Shown one piece after another: positions 31,713 through 40,118 of a stretch of DNA of 64,000 bases. Made by a program: the position numbers and the translations under genes. Under the pieces are notes generated by a model. It was not told where the DNA came from. It made no database searches and saw only the letters and a program-made list of their open reading frames with translations. Origin of the DNA: Sulfuritalea sp. (GTDB lineage: Bacteria > Pseudomonadota > Gammaproteobacteria > Burkholderiales > Rhodocyclaceae); NCBI GenBank assembly GCA_023229545.1, contig JALNZB010000020.1:1-64000 (forward strand), given 5' to 3'. How positions within the stretch are numbered: position 1 is the first letter of the stretch; each line of letters starts with the position of its first letter.

Positions 31713-33632
31713 CTAGAGACTCTTCGTGTCGTGGCAGGCTGCGCCGCAGGGCATGGTGTAGGGGATCGGCATGGCCGCGCCCGGTGCGACGCCCTTGACG
31801 CCCTTGTTGTCCTTGCGCGGGACATCATAGAGGTGCGACGAGATGTCGTTCATCCAGTAGTTCTTGCCATCCTTGCCCGTCAGGCCCTTGCCGAAGCCGG
31901 CGCCGGTCTGCATGGTCTTGGTGCTGTGGCAGTCGGTACAGGTGATCTGGCTCGCATCCACCGTGCACTTGGCCTTGTCGGCAAGGTGCGCCTTCAGGTC
32001 GGTGCTTCCCTTGTGGCAACCGGTGCAGGCTTCGGGCTTCTTCGGATCGGCCTTCAACTGATGCGCGAACTTGCCATTGCCATGCGTATCGTGACAGTCG
32101 GCGCAGGCCACAAGATGATTGCCGTTGCGATGCTTGGACGACTTGATGAAGTCCGTGCCCTGCTGGTGGTGGGACTTGGAATGCAGTCCGTCCGCCCAGT
32201 AGTCTTTCGGGGCCGCATCCTCGCGGGTGGTGTATTCCTTGAGGAACTGATTGCGCGAGGTGCCCGGCAGCATCATCTTGTTGGCCGTATTGACCGGCTG
32301 GTCGTTCTTCAGGTTGCCCTGGGGCCGGCTATGGCACTGGACGCAGATCATCGAAGCCCGTTCCGCCGACAGCTTGTTGGGGCTGACGATGGTCGATGGC
32401 ATCTTGATTTCTTTTGCCTTGACGTGGACAGAGCCGGGACCGTGGCAGGTTTCGCAACCCATGTTGATTTCATTGGGCTTGCCGTCGCCGTCGATGTCCA
32501 TTTCGCCGTTGCGATCATTGGCTGAGCCTGCCTTGTAGTCGCCCGCGGCGGTCTTGGTCAGCGTGTAGCCGTTGTAATGGCAGGACGCGCATTCCTTGTC
32601 GAAGGACTTGGCCTGGGACGGATCGGCCAACTTCTTCGTGCCTTCGTTGAACAGCCAGTCGCCATGGTAGTCGCGCCAAGGCTTGCGACCGCGGTCGGCA
32701 AAGGAGTCGTCGCCCTTCTGATTGAACTGGACGAAGGGGAACAGGTTGGCGCCGACGCGGTACAGGTAGCGCTGCTTGAACACGCCGCCGCCGTAAGTTA
32801 CTTCAACCGGATAGACGCGGGGCTGATCTTTGGAATCCTTGGCGTTCTCGGTGCGGAACTTGAGCTTGCCGTCGCTATCCTTGTAGAAGGTGGCGGTGAA
32901 GCTCACGCTGGAAGCATCGGCAGGAGCCTTGGTGGTGATCAGGTACTTGTCGAAGCTGCGGCCCTTGTCATAGCCGGAGAACCAGAACTTGGTGCCGGCC
33001 ATGAGCTGGTTCAGCCCCTTGTTGAACTCCGGAAATTTCGAGAAGTCCTGCAGCTTGCTCGGCTTGCCGATGACCGTGATGCCCAGCCGGTGCAGGGTCT
33101 TGGTGAAGTGCTTCTGGTCTTCGTGGCACTCGATGCAGGCGGAACTGCCGATGTATTTGGCATCCGGCGAAACGTTGCCGGAGATCTTGATCAACAGCGG
33201 CGCGGCGGACAGTTCGACGGTGCTCATCGACTTGCGCGACTTGTCGCCGCCGGGCAGGTAGGTGGCGTCGGCGGGTTCGACATAGACGAAGTACTTGCCG
33301 CCGGGCACGTCGGCAAAGCCGAACTCGCCCTTGGCGTTGGTCTTGGCATTCAGGTAGCGCCCACGGTTGGCGGCGAGGTTGTCTTCCAGCGGCTCGTCGT
33401 TTTTGGCGTCCTTCTTGATCTCGACGGGCATCTTGGCCATCGCCGCCACGTCGGTTGCAGGGATCAGCCAGACGGTAGCGCCGGCTACTTTCTGGAAGGT
33501 CTCCTTGTTGCCATCCTCGACTACGCCCTTGAACGGCGCGTTCGGATAGCTCTTGATTTCGGTCTGCGTGCAGCCGTAGATCAATAAGGTCGAAGCAAGC
33601 GCGAGCAGGCTTCGGATAACAGTTTTTCTCAT
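31713..33632 (-). CDS. Multihaem c-type cytochrome lipoprotein
   Basis: A 639-residue protein with a lipoprotein signal (LLALASTLLIYGC, lipid-modified Cys ~21). Residues ~35-155 look like a carboxypeptidase-regulatory-like beta domain (GEFGFADVPGGKYFVYVEP). The rest carries seven CxxCH haem motifs (CIECH, CASCH, CETCH, CVQCH, CADCH, CTGCH, CTDCH) and a final CGAACH, a possible CxxxCH site. It is probably an outer- or inner-membrane anchored electron-transfer protein; the redox partner is unknown. The promoter is of sigma-54 type, and a NtrC-type regulator gene lies just upstream on the same strand. Confidence 0.88.
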   Translation of the reverse strand: MRKTVIRSLLALASTLLIYGCTQTEIKSYPNAPFKGVVEDGNKETFQKVAGATVWLIPATDVAAMAKMPVEIKKDAKNDEPLEDNLAANRGRYLNAKTNAKGEFGFADVPGGKYFVYVEPADATYLPGGDKSRKSMSTVELSAAPLLIKISGNVSPDAKYIGSSACIECHEDQKHFTKTLHRLGITVIGKPSKLQDFSKFPEFNKGLNQLMAGTKFWFSGYDKGRSFDKYLITTKAPADASSVSFTATFYKDSDGKLKFRTENAKDSKDQPRVYPVEVTYGGGVFKQRYLYRVGANLFPFVQFNQKGDDSFADRGRKPWRDYHGDWLFNEGTKKLADPSQAKSFDKECASCHYNGYTLTKTAAGDYKAGSANDRNGEMDIDGDGKPNEINMGCETCHGPGSVHVKAKEIKMPSTIVSPNKLSAERASMICVQCHSRPQGNLKNDQPVNTANKMMLPGTSRNQFLKEYTTREDAAPKDYWADGLHSKSHHQQGTDFIKSSKHRNGNHLVACADCHDTHGNGKFAHQLKADPKKPEACTGCHKGSTDLKAHLADKAKCTVDASQITCTDCHSTKTMQTGAGFGKGLTGKDGKNYWMNDISSHLYDVPRKDNKGVKGVAPGAAMPIPYTMPCGAACHDTKSL

Positions 33633-33670
33633 GGTGATCCCCTTGTTTTGTGAAACATCAGGGGGACATC

Positions 33671-33686
33671 AGCAACCTCTGTGCCA
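33671..33686 (-). promoter_or_regulatory. Sigma-54 promoter for the multihaem cytochrome
   Basis: The minus strand reads TGGCACAGAGGTTGCT, a full match to TGGCAC-N5-TTGCW with GG at -24 and GC at -12. It is 39 bp before the cytochrome start codon. Confidence 0.85.
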
Positions 33687-33707
33687 CCGGCCATTTGGTG
33701 GCGCTGC

Positions 33708-33723
33708 CCACGAAATCGCGTGG
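33708..33723. promoter_or_regulatory. Inverted repeat, candidate activator site 1
   Basis: CCACGAAATCGCGTGG, 5-6-5 perfect inverted repeat located ~22 bp upstream of the -24 element. Its centre is 32 bp (about three helical turns) from the second palindrome. Confidence 0.5.
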
Positions 33724-33739
33724 CAAACCGGGTCTGGTT

Positions 33740-33755
33740 GTCGCGTAATCGCGAC
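33740..33755. promoter_or_regulatory. Inverted repeat, candidate activator site 2
   Basis: GTCGCG-TAAT-CGCGAC, a perfect 6-4-6 palindrome ~55 bp upstream of the -24 element and 5 bp after the regulator stop codon. Probably bound by the adjacent NtrC-type regulator. Confidence 0.55.
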
Positions 33756-33760
33756 GCCTG

Positions 33761-35134
33761 TCACTTATCGGTGACAATCCCCCAGCGCTTCATGCGCACG
33801 TACAAGTTCTGTCGCGGGATGCCGCTCAGGCGCGCGGCTTCTGACACATTGCCGCCGGCTGCGTCGAGCACGCGGCGGAAATATTCACGCTCGAAATCGG
33901 CGCGGGCATCCTGATAGCCCGGTGTGACCGGCGCTGGATCATTCGCGGGAAGCGGGGATGCGCAGCACTCGCCGGTCGGAAACAGGTGCGACATGTCGAT
34001 CGGGCCGTTCACATGCAGTGCCACGGCACGCTCGATGCAGTGCTGGAGCTGGCGCACATTGCCCTCCCAGCGGCAGCCCTCCAGCGCCTGCAGCGCGGCG
34101 GGTGTGAGCGGCCCGCAGGTCTTGCCGAATTTCGTGCTGTAGTGGTCGAGAAAATGCGTGGCCAGCGGCACGATGTCGCCCTCGCGTTCGCGCAAGGGCG
34201 GCATGCGTATCGATACCACGGCGATGCGGTAGTAGAGGTCTTCCCGAAACCGGCCGGCCTTGACTTCGGCGAGCAGGGGCCGGTTGGTGGCGCAGATCAG
34301 GCGAAAGTCGGCTGCGCGCGGCTGGGTGCTGCCGATGCGGGTGAAGCTGTGATCCTGCAAGACGCGCAGCAGGCTGCTTTGCAGCTTCGGGCTCATGTCG
34401 GCGATTTCGTCGAGGAATAGGTTGCCGTCATGCGCTTTCTCGAAGTAGCCAGCCGTGGCCTGGCTGGCGCCGGTGAAGGCGCCTTTTTCATAGCCGAACA
34501 ACAGGCTTTCCAGCAGGGTTTCCGGCAGTCCGCCGCAATTCACTTCAAGAAAGAGCTTGGTCGCGCGCGTGCTCATGGCGTGGATCATCCGGGCGGCGAG
34601 ATCCTTGCCGGTGCCGCTTTCGCCTTCCAGCAATACGGTGGTGTCGAGGCCGGCCACCTGGCTGATCTGGCCGAGCACGTGTTCCATGGCGGGCGACTGC
34701 CCGATCATCGCCGGCGCGCCCGATTCGCTGGCCAGGCGGGCGCGCAGTCCGTGGATTTCGCGGTAGGCGCGGTCGAGTTCGAGCGCCTTGCCGATGACGG
34801 CTTCGAGGGCTTCGAGGTCTTCGAAGGGCTTGGTCAGGTAGTCGAACAGCCCTTCGCGCACCGCCGCCACGGCGTCACGCACATCGGCGAAGCCGGTCAT
34901 CAGAATGCCCACCAGATGCGGTCGGCGCTCGCGGAACTCGCGCAGCAGGTCGATGCCATTGTCACTGGGCAGGCGCTGGTCCATCAGCACCAGATTGAAG
35001 TCGTCCGCCGCGAACAACTGGCGTGCCTCCGCGCCGTCGGTGGCAAGGCTCACCACGGCGGTCTTGGCCAGCAGCCGGTCGAGCAGGATGCGGGTATGGC
35101 GGTCGTCATCGACCACGAGGATTTTTGGCAGCAT
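33761..35134 (-). CDS. NtrC-family sigma-54-dependent response regulator
   Basis: A 457-residue regulator with three domains in order. A receiver domain (MLPKILVVDDDRHTRILLDR, phosphoacceptor Asp in VLMDQRLP ~51). An AAA+ sigma-54 activation domain with Walker A GESGTGKD, the sigma-54 contact loop GAFTGA, and ATP-hydrolysis segment LFLDEIADM. A Fis-type helix-turn-helix ends with ARLSGIPRQNLYVRMKRWG. The ATG at 35134 has a ribosome binding site and is separated from the kinase gene by one base. The consensus sigma-54 promoter just downstream is its natural target. Confidence 0.95.
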   Translation of the reverse strand: MLPKILVVDDDRHTRILLDRLLAKTAVVSLATDGAEARQLFAADDFNLVLMDQRLPSDNGIDLLREFRERRPHLVGILMTGFADVRDAVAAVREGLFDYLTKPFEDLEALEAVIGKALELDRAYREIHGLRARLASESGAPAMIGQSPAMEHVLGQISQVAGLDTTVLLEGESGTGKDLAARMIHAMSTRATKLFLEVNCGGLPETLLESLLFGYEKGAFTGASQATAGYFEKAHDGNLFLDEIADMSPKLQSSLLRVLQDHSFTRIGSTQPRAADFRLICATNRPLLAEVKAGRFREDLYYRIAVVSIRMPPLREREGDIVPLATHFLDHYSTKFGKTCGPLTPAALQALEGCRWEGNVRQLQHCIERAVALHVNGPIDMSHLFPTGECCASPLPANDPAPVTPGYQDARADFEREYFRRVLDAAGGNVSEAARLSGIPRQNLYVRMKRWGIVTDK

Positions 35135-35135
35135 G

Positions 35136-36944
35136 TCAGGAGAGGCCGGAAGGTTTGTGGGGCAGGTCGGGGCGCATTTCGGGCAACGAATTGGGGAACC
35201 AAACCGCAATTCGCGTGCCATGCCCCGGTTCGCTGCTGACATTCACCTGGCCATCGTGCAGCAGCGCGACATGCTGCACCACCGGCAGACCGAGGCCGGT
35301 GCCGTCGCTGTGCGTGGTGTAGAAGGGCACGAAGATATTTTCCATCACTTCGGGCGGCATGCCATGACCATGATCGCTCACCGCCAGCGACCAGCCGGGC
35401 ACTTTCCGCGCCGGATCGTCTTCCCGCTCCAGGCTGATGACGATGGCGCCATTGTCGGTCGTGGCCTGCGCCGCGTTGACCAGCAGGTTGAACAAGGCGT
35501 GGCGGATCAGGATCGGATCGATCGTCAGCACCACGGGCTCGTCCGGCAACTTCACTTCGACCGGCAGATGTTTGGTCTCGGTCTGGCGAAACAGCAGCAC
35601 CGTGTCCTCGATCAGATCCGCCATCGGCGTTGGCTTGCTCTCGAAACAGGAAACCTTCGAGAACGCCAGCATGCGTTTGACGAAGGCGCGGCAGTCTTCG
35701 CCGGCGCTGCGAATCTCGCCCAGCAGCTCGCGCGTGCGCACCGGATCGTCGACGCCGCGTTCGGCCAGTTGCGCCAGGTTGACCACGCCGACCAGCGGGT
35801 TGTTGAGCTGGTGGGCGATGCTGCCGACCATGGTGCCCAGCGCCGACAATTTCTCCAGTTGCAGGATGCGGCTGTACTCGGCATTGAAGCGCAGCAACTG
35901 GTGTTCGAGGTCGTGCTGGCGTCGATAGTCGCGTTCGACCCGGTCGAGCGCGAGGTAGAACACTCCGAGCACGCCGATGGCCGCCAGCAGGCTGATCGCC
36001 GTGACGGCGACGATGGACCATTGAAAAGTGGATTCCAGCGCGGTGATGTCGCGGATCACCACCAGGTCGCCGATGTGGCGTCGGCCCACATTTTCGAGGG
36101 GGACCACGGCCAGATGCAGCGAGCGCCCTCGGTCCTGGATCTTTGCGCTGCGTCCGGTGAGCAGTTTCTGCAGCGTGGGTTCATCCAGCGCAATCGGCAA
36201 CTGGTCGATCGTCTGCGCCAGCGCGACATGGGTCGCAAAGCGATCCCAGTTCCCTTCGCGTTTCATCAGGGACTGGCCGTGTTGCCACTGCTGCTGCGAC
36301 ACCATGCGCTTGTTGACCAGCACCAGCATATCCACCGACAGGCCTTCGCCGATTTCGCTGATCAGATGCTCGATCTCTTCGCCGAGTTCCAGGTAGCCAA
36401 GCACGCGGCCATCGTTGCGCCAGGGCATCACCAGCCTGAGCGTGAGCGTGCCCAAAGGCCCCAGTTCGAGGCCGTGCACCGGCTCCTGCCGCCTTTTTGC
36501 CTTGATCGTCGTGAGCCGATCGATCTCGTCGCCGAATTCGTCGGGGCTATGGAAGCGATAGAGGTTGATCAGGTCCGGCCCGGTGAAATACAGGTGCGTG
36601 AGGTGATGCTTGTCGCGCAAGCTGGCGAACAAGGGGCTTAGCAGATGGGACAGGGCGGGGCGGTCAAGGTCGCGGAATGCCCGCTCGATCAACGGATTGG
36701 TCATCATCGCGCGCATCGTCGCGATCATCAGGTTGGCGTCCTTGTCCAGCTTCTGCACGAACAGCTTTTCCACGGCGGCGGTGCGCTCAGCGATATCCTG
36801 ATCGCGGATATCGGCCTCGGCGCGCAAGGCGGCCACCGCAAACACGCCCATGATGAAGACGAGCACGATGGCGAGGGGAATCATGAAGCGCGCCTTGACG
36901 CGACGGGGTTCCCGCGCTTGGGAGGCAGGGCTGAGTTGAGTCAT
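35136..36944 (-). CDS. Membrane sensor histidine kinase with periplasmic sensor domain
   Basis: A 602-residue kinase. There are two membrane helices (~21-40 and ~309-333) around a ~270-residue periplasmic domain with Cache-like features (THLYFTGPDLINLYRFHSPDE, then DRLTTIK and LVMPWRNDGRVLGYLELGEE). The kinase core has the phosphoacceptor His378 in GSIAHQLNNPL, N box LLVNAAQAT, and GTGLGLPVVQH. It is of NtrB type and forms a two-component pair with the next gene. The start at 36944 was chosen because the sequence upstream contains a dispersed repeat and no ribosome binding site. Confidence 0.92.
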   Translation of the reverse strand: MTQLSPASQAREPRRVKARFMIPLAIVLVFIMGVFAVAALRAEADIRDQDIAERTAAVEKLFVQKLDKDANLMIATMRAMMTNPLIERAFRDLDRPALSHLLSPLFASLRDKHHLTHLYFTGPDLINLYRFHSPDEFGDEIDRLTTIKAKRRQEPVHGLELGPLGTLTLRLVMPWRNDGRVLGYLELGEEIEHLISEIGEGLSVDMLVLVNKRMVSQQQWQHGQSLMKREGNWDRFATHVALAQTIDQLPIALDEPTLQKLLTGRSAKIQDRGRSLHLAVVPLENVGRRHIGDLVVIRDITALESTFQWSIVAVTAISLLAAIGVLGVFYLALDRVERDYRRQHDLEHQLLRFNAEYSRILQLEKLSALGTMVGSIAHQLNNPLVGVVNLAQLAERGVDDPVRTRELLGEIRSAGEDCRAFVKRMLAFSKVSCFESKPTPMADLIEDTVLLFRQTETKHLPVEVKLPDEPVVLTIDPILIRHALFNLLVNAAQATTDNGAIVISLEREDDPARKVPGWSLAVSDHGHGMPPEVMENIFVPFYTTHSDGTGLGLPVVQHVALLHDGQVNVSSEPGHGTRIAVWFPNSLPEMRPDLPHKPSGLS

Positions 36945-36995
36945 CGGGCAGAGTGTGCCGTGTCCGTTGCCGGCATGCAACTGCGGGCGCCGTGT

Positions 36996-37012
36996 CGCCA
37001 GCGCCGACTTTT
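36996..37012. repeat. Dispersed short repeat copy (CGCCAGCGCCGACTTTT)
   Basis: A noncoding copy in the ~215-bp gap between the sensor kinase and the GHKL ATPase. Same orientation as the other copies. Confidence 0.5.
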
Positions 37013-37161
37013 CGAAATGACCAATGCCCTGCAAACGAATTTCACTCTGACCCCAATGGCACTGTTATCCCAGATCCAATGTGTCGCCAAAGCAAATCAC
37101 TCTGGCACCATAAGCCGACCCCATAAGCTGTATATTTCGCCTTTATTCGACCTCCATCATC

Positions 37162-39195
37162 ATGACTATGAGCGAACAAGTCGCCGCAGAGCCTACGGGA
37201 GCTCGGTTTATTCACGTTGAAGCCAAGCCCGATCACCTTGAGTCGCTGACCCGTAGCAAGCCTGTGAATGCACTGGCTGAGCTTGTCTGGAATGCGTTGG
37301 ACGCTGATGCTGATCGAGTGCAAATCAGAATCACAGACAACGAGCTTGGCAACCCCATCATAGTTGAAGTAGTTGACAATGGCACCGGTATTAGCCTGAC
37401 TGACGCCGAGCGCGCTTTCGGTAACCTCGGTGGCTCATGGAAGCGCGAACGGCGCGTCACCGAACGGTCCAATAAGAAGATGCATGGCCGTGACGGCAAG
37501 GGGCGTTTCAAGGCATTCGCCCTTGGTCACTCCGTCGAGTGGGATACGGTCTACATTGATGCCGACGAGCTGGCACTGCACTACGTCATCAAAGGGCTAA
37601 GTGACAGGTTACAAGACTTCGAAATTGGCGACGTCGTTCCTGCCTCAAGCGGCCGTTTACGCGGCACGCATGTTCGGATCAGCAACATCATGGAGCCGCT
37701 TGGCATACTGTCGAGGGACGGCTCCGCAGGACTCCAGCTATCTGAACTCTTCGCCCTTTACCTGCGCAACTACCCCGCGACGAACATAATTTTCCGAGGC
37801 GAGCGAATTGACCCCAAATCAGTTCAGAAAAGCCACCAGACAGTTCCTCTGACTACCTTCAGTGCTGAAGACGGGACTCAGGTCACCGGTACGGTCGACA
37901 TTGTCGAGTGGACGTTTTCGAAGAAAGAACGCCGAATTTGCTTGTGCGACTCCGATGGGTTTTCGCTTCATGAGGTTGAGGCCGGCATTCGTCCAGGCAG
38001 CGATTTCAACTTCACTGCCTACGTCCGCTCAGACTATGTCGCAAAGCTTCACCATGAGAATGCCTTGGCGCTCGACGAGCTCAATCCAGACCTCAGACGA
38101 TTGATTGACGACGCGAGAGGGCAGCTTCGCAGTCACTTCCGACGAAGGAAGGCAGAGACTGCCTCTGAACTTGTTAAGCAGTGGAAGGAAGAAGGGGTCT
38201 ATCCCTTCGCGGGTGATGCGACAGGCGCGCTTGAGACTGCGCGTCGCGAGGTCTTTGATATCTGCGCATTGAACGTTCACCAGTACCTTGACTCATTCAG
38301 AGATGGGCAAAGCAAGGATAGGCAGTTCACGCTACGAATGCTCAAAACGGCTTTGGACGAAAACCCCGAATCTCTCAAGCGCATCCTCACGGAGGTCCTG
38401 GATTTACCCAAAGATAAGCAGAACGAACTCGCAGACCTTCTCCAGTACACAACCCTCTCGTCTATCATTGAGGCGAGCAAGCTCGTTGCTGACCGGCTAC
38501 AGTTCCTGACGGGACTTCAGGAACTGCTCTTCCAGCCAGAGAGCAAACGAGACCTTCGGGAGCGCGCTCAGCTCCACAGAATGCTGGAAAACGAAACCTG
38601 GCTTTTTGGAGAGGAGTTTCTTCTGACCAGTAGCGACGAGAACCTCAACACGGTACTGCGTAAGCACCTTGATAGGCTACGTCCTCCCGCTAAGGGCAAA
38701 AAGCGTAAGGAGGCTCCTGTTCTGCGAGATGATGGATCACAGGCCGTTATTGATCTCTTGCTCGCAAGAGAGGTTCCGGCCTATGCGCAGACTCGGCGGG
38801 AGTTTCTTGTTGTCGAGCTCAAGCGTCCATCTCAGAAGATTGATCTCATTGTCCATGGCCAGATTCAGAGCTACGCCTTAGCAGTGGCCAGCGATGAACG
38901 GTTCGATACTAAGAACACTCATTGGACATTCCTCGCTATTTCCAATGAGATGACGCCGGAAGCGGCTCGGACAGTACGGCAGAAGGGCAAGGCTTTCGGG
39001 TTCTTCCTTGAAGAAGATAACCTGCGTATCGGCCTGACCACTTGGGCAGAGGTACTCGGGGCATGTAGAGCGCGGCTGGAGGCTTTTCGAGAAAAGCTCG
39101 ACTACGCGGCCACTGTGGATCAAGGCGTTGCGCTCCTGCACAACAAGTACGCGCAGTATCTTCCTTCTAGTTTTTCGCAGCGTTCAGACGAGTAG
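37162..39195 (+). CDS. GHKL ATPase fused to a Shedu-like nuclease domain
   Basis: A 677-residue protein. The N-terminal GHKL ATPase (like MORC, HSP90, MutL) shows ELVWNALDADA (N box, ~40-50), VVDNGTGIS (~70-78) and a glycine-rich lid GRDGKGRFKAFALG (~113). The middle part is long and helical. The C-terminal ~200 residues resemble DUF4263/Shedu nucleases: ETWLFGEEFLL, then REFLVVELKRPSQK (PD-(D/E)XK core, E-x-K at ~550-552) and a QIQSYALAV helix. A defence role is suggested by the nuclease type and by the adjacent restriction-modification genes. The fusion is recognised by motifs only. Confidence 0.75.
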   Translation: MTMSEQVAAEPTGARFIHVEAKPDHLESLTRSKPVNALAELVWNALDADADRVQIRITDNELGNPIIVEVVDNGTGISLTDAERAFGNLGGSWKRERRVTERSNKKMHGRDGKGRFKAFALGHSVEWDTVYIDADELALHYVIKGLSDRLQDFEIGDVVPASSGRLRGTHVRISNIMEPLGILSRDGSAGLQLSELFALYLRNYPATNIIFRGERIDPKSVQKSHQTVPLTTFSAEDGTQVTGTVDIVEWTFSKKERRICLCDSDGFSLHEVEAGIRPGSDFNFTAYVRSDYVAKLHHENALALDELNPDLRRLIDDARGQLRSHFRRRKAETASELVKQWKEEGVYPFAGDATGALETARREVFDICALNVHQYLDSFRDGQSKDRQFTLRMLKTALDENPESLKRILTEVLDLPKDKQNELADLLQYTTLSSIIEASKLVADRLQFLTGLQELLFQPESKRDLRERAQLHRMLENETWLFGEEFLLTSSDENLNTVLRKHLDRLRPPAKGKKRKEAPVLRDDGSQAVIDLLLAREVPAYAQTRREFLVVELKRPSQKIDLIVHGQIQSYALAVASDERFDTKNTHWTFLAISNEMTPEAARTVRQKGKAFGFFLEEDNLRIGLTTWAEVLGACRARLEAFREKLDYAATVDQGVALLHNKYAQYLPSSFSQRSDE

Positions 39196-39283
39196 CAGTC
39201 ATCCCATCGTCTAGAAATATGTGGTCGTAGTGGCGGTTTCTGCCATTTGGGGTCAGCGCCGCATTTTCCCTGCCACCATTCCG

Positions 39284-39306
39284 CCGTCCCGCCAGCGCCG
39301 ACTTTT
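39284..39306. repeat. Dispersed repeat, long form, copy 1
   Basis: CCGTCCCGCCAGCGCCGAC followed by TTTT; identical to the copy at 43055-43077 across 23 bases, and over 22 to that at 57394-57415. In the gap between the GHKL gene and the PaeR7I gene. Confidence 0.8.
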
Positions 39307-39377
39307 GTGCGTCCCGCGAACCGGAACTACCGAATTCATTGACAGGCACGTCGTAAGAAGAACGGATTCAGTGAGAT

Positions 39378-40118
39378 TCATCCCAGCCGCGCGGCCTCTG
39401 CGGCAACGTGACCCGCAAGTGCAGTAACGAAAGTCTTGAGGCCCGTCATCGCTGACATCTCGGAAAACTCGCCACTCGTGGCCGCGCTGCGCTTCGAGGT
39501 GATGAGGCTGGCCGTGGTGTAAAGCTGTTCCTGAACAAGCTTCTGGCATAGCAGGTCATAGCGTTCGAGGTAGGACGCATTCTTGAATTCGGCAAAGACC
39601 GGGAAGTGCGGTGACGTGTCCTTGACCGGCGACCTGGATTTCGGTGCGTCCTCGACCATCATCAGCCAGCCGACGAAAGGACGCGGCTGTTTGCCGAAAG
39701 CCTCTTCACGGTAAGCCGTCCACAGATCGTGGGCGGTGCCGATGGCCTCTTCGGTGCGGTTATTGAAGTTGTTGCCGAATGACGGGCCGACTTGGCTCTT
39801 CAGTTCAATGGTGGCGATCAGATCGTTCTTGTGTATGACCACCAGATCCCAGAGCTTGGTCGGCCTGAAGTAACCCGGCAAGGTCAGCACCGCCCGTCGC
39901 TGGTGAATCTGTGCATGGGCCAAGCCATTTGCTCGCACGATATCGATTACCAGCGCGACGAAGCCGTCCATGTTCTTGCCGCTGGTGACACCGGCGCGTT
40001 CGCCCTGGTCGGCCTTGCCGGATTCAATCTGTTTTTGTGTGGCTGCTTTCCGTTTCTTCCAGAAAGCCTTTACGGCCTTGCGGGCCTTCTGTTCGTAATC
40101 GACAAGATCGAGCGCCAT
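39378..40118 (-). CDS. Type II restriction endonuclease, PaeR7I/XhoI-like
   Basis: A 246-residue enzyme very similar to R.PaeR7I: ERAGVTSGKNMDGFVALVID, GYFRPTKLWDLVVIHKNDLI, IELKSQVGPSFGNNFNNRTE with the catalytic E-x-K, then AHDLWTAYREEAFG and RPFVGWLMMVEDAP. PaeR7I cuts CTCGAG. The gene starts one base after the methyltransferase stop, on the same strand. The product is full length. Confidence 0.93.
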   Translation of the reverse strand: MALDLVDYEQKARKAVKAFWKKRKAATQKQIESGKADQGERAGVTSGKNMDGFVALVIDIVRANGLAHAQIHQRRAVLTLPGYFRPTKLWDLVVIHKNDLIATIELKSQVGPSFGNNFNNRTEEAIGTAHDLWTAYREEAFGKQPRPFVGWLMMVEDAPKSRSPVKDTSPHFPVFAEFKNASYLERYDLLCQKLVQEQLYTTASLITSKRSAATSGEFSEMSAMTGLKTFVTALAGHVAAEAARLG

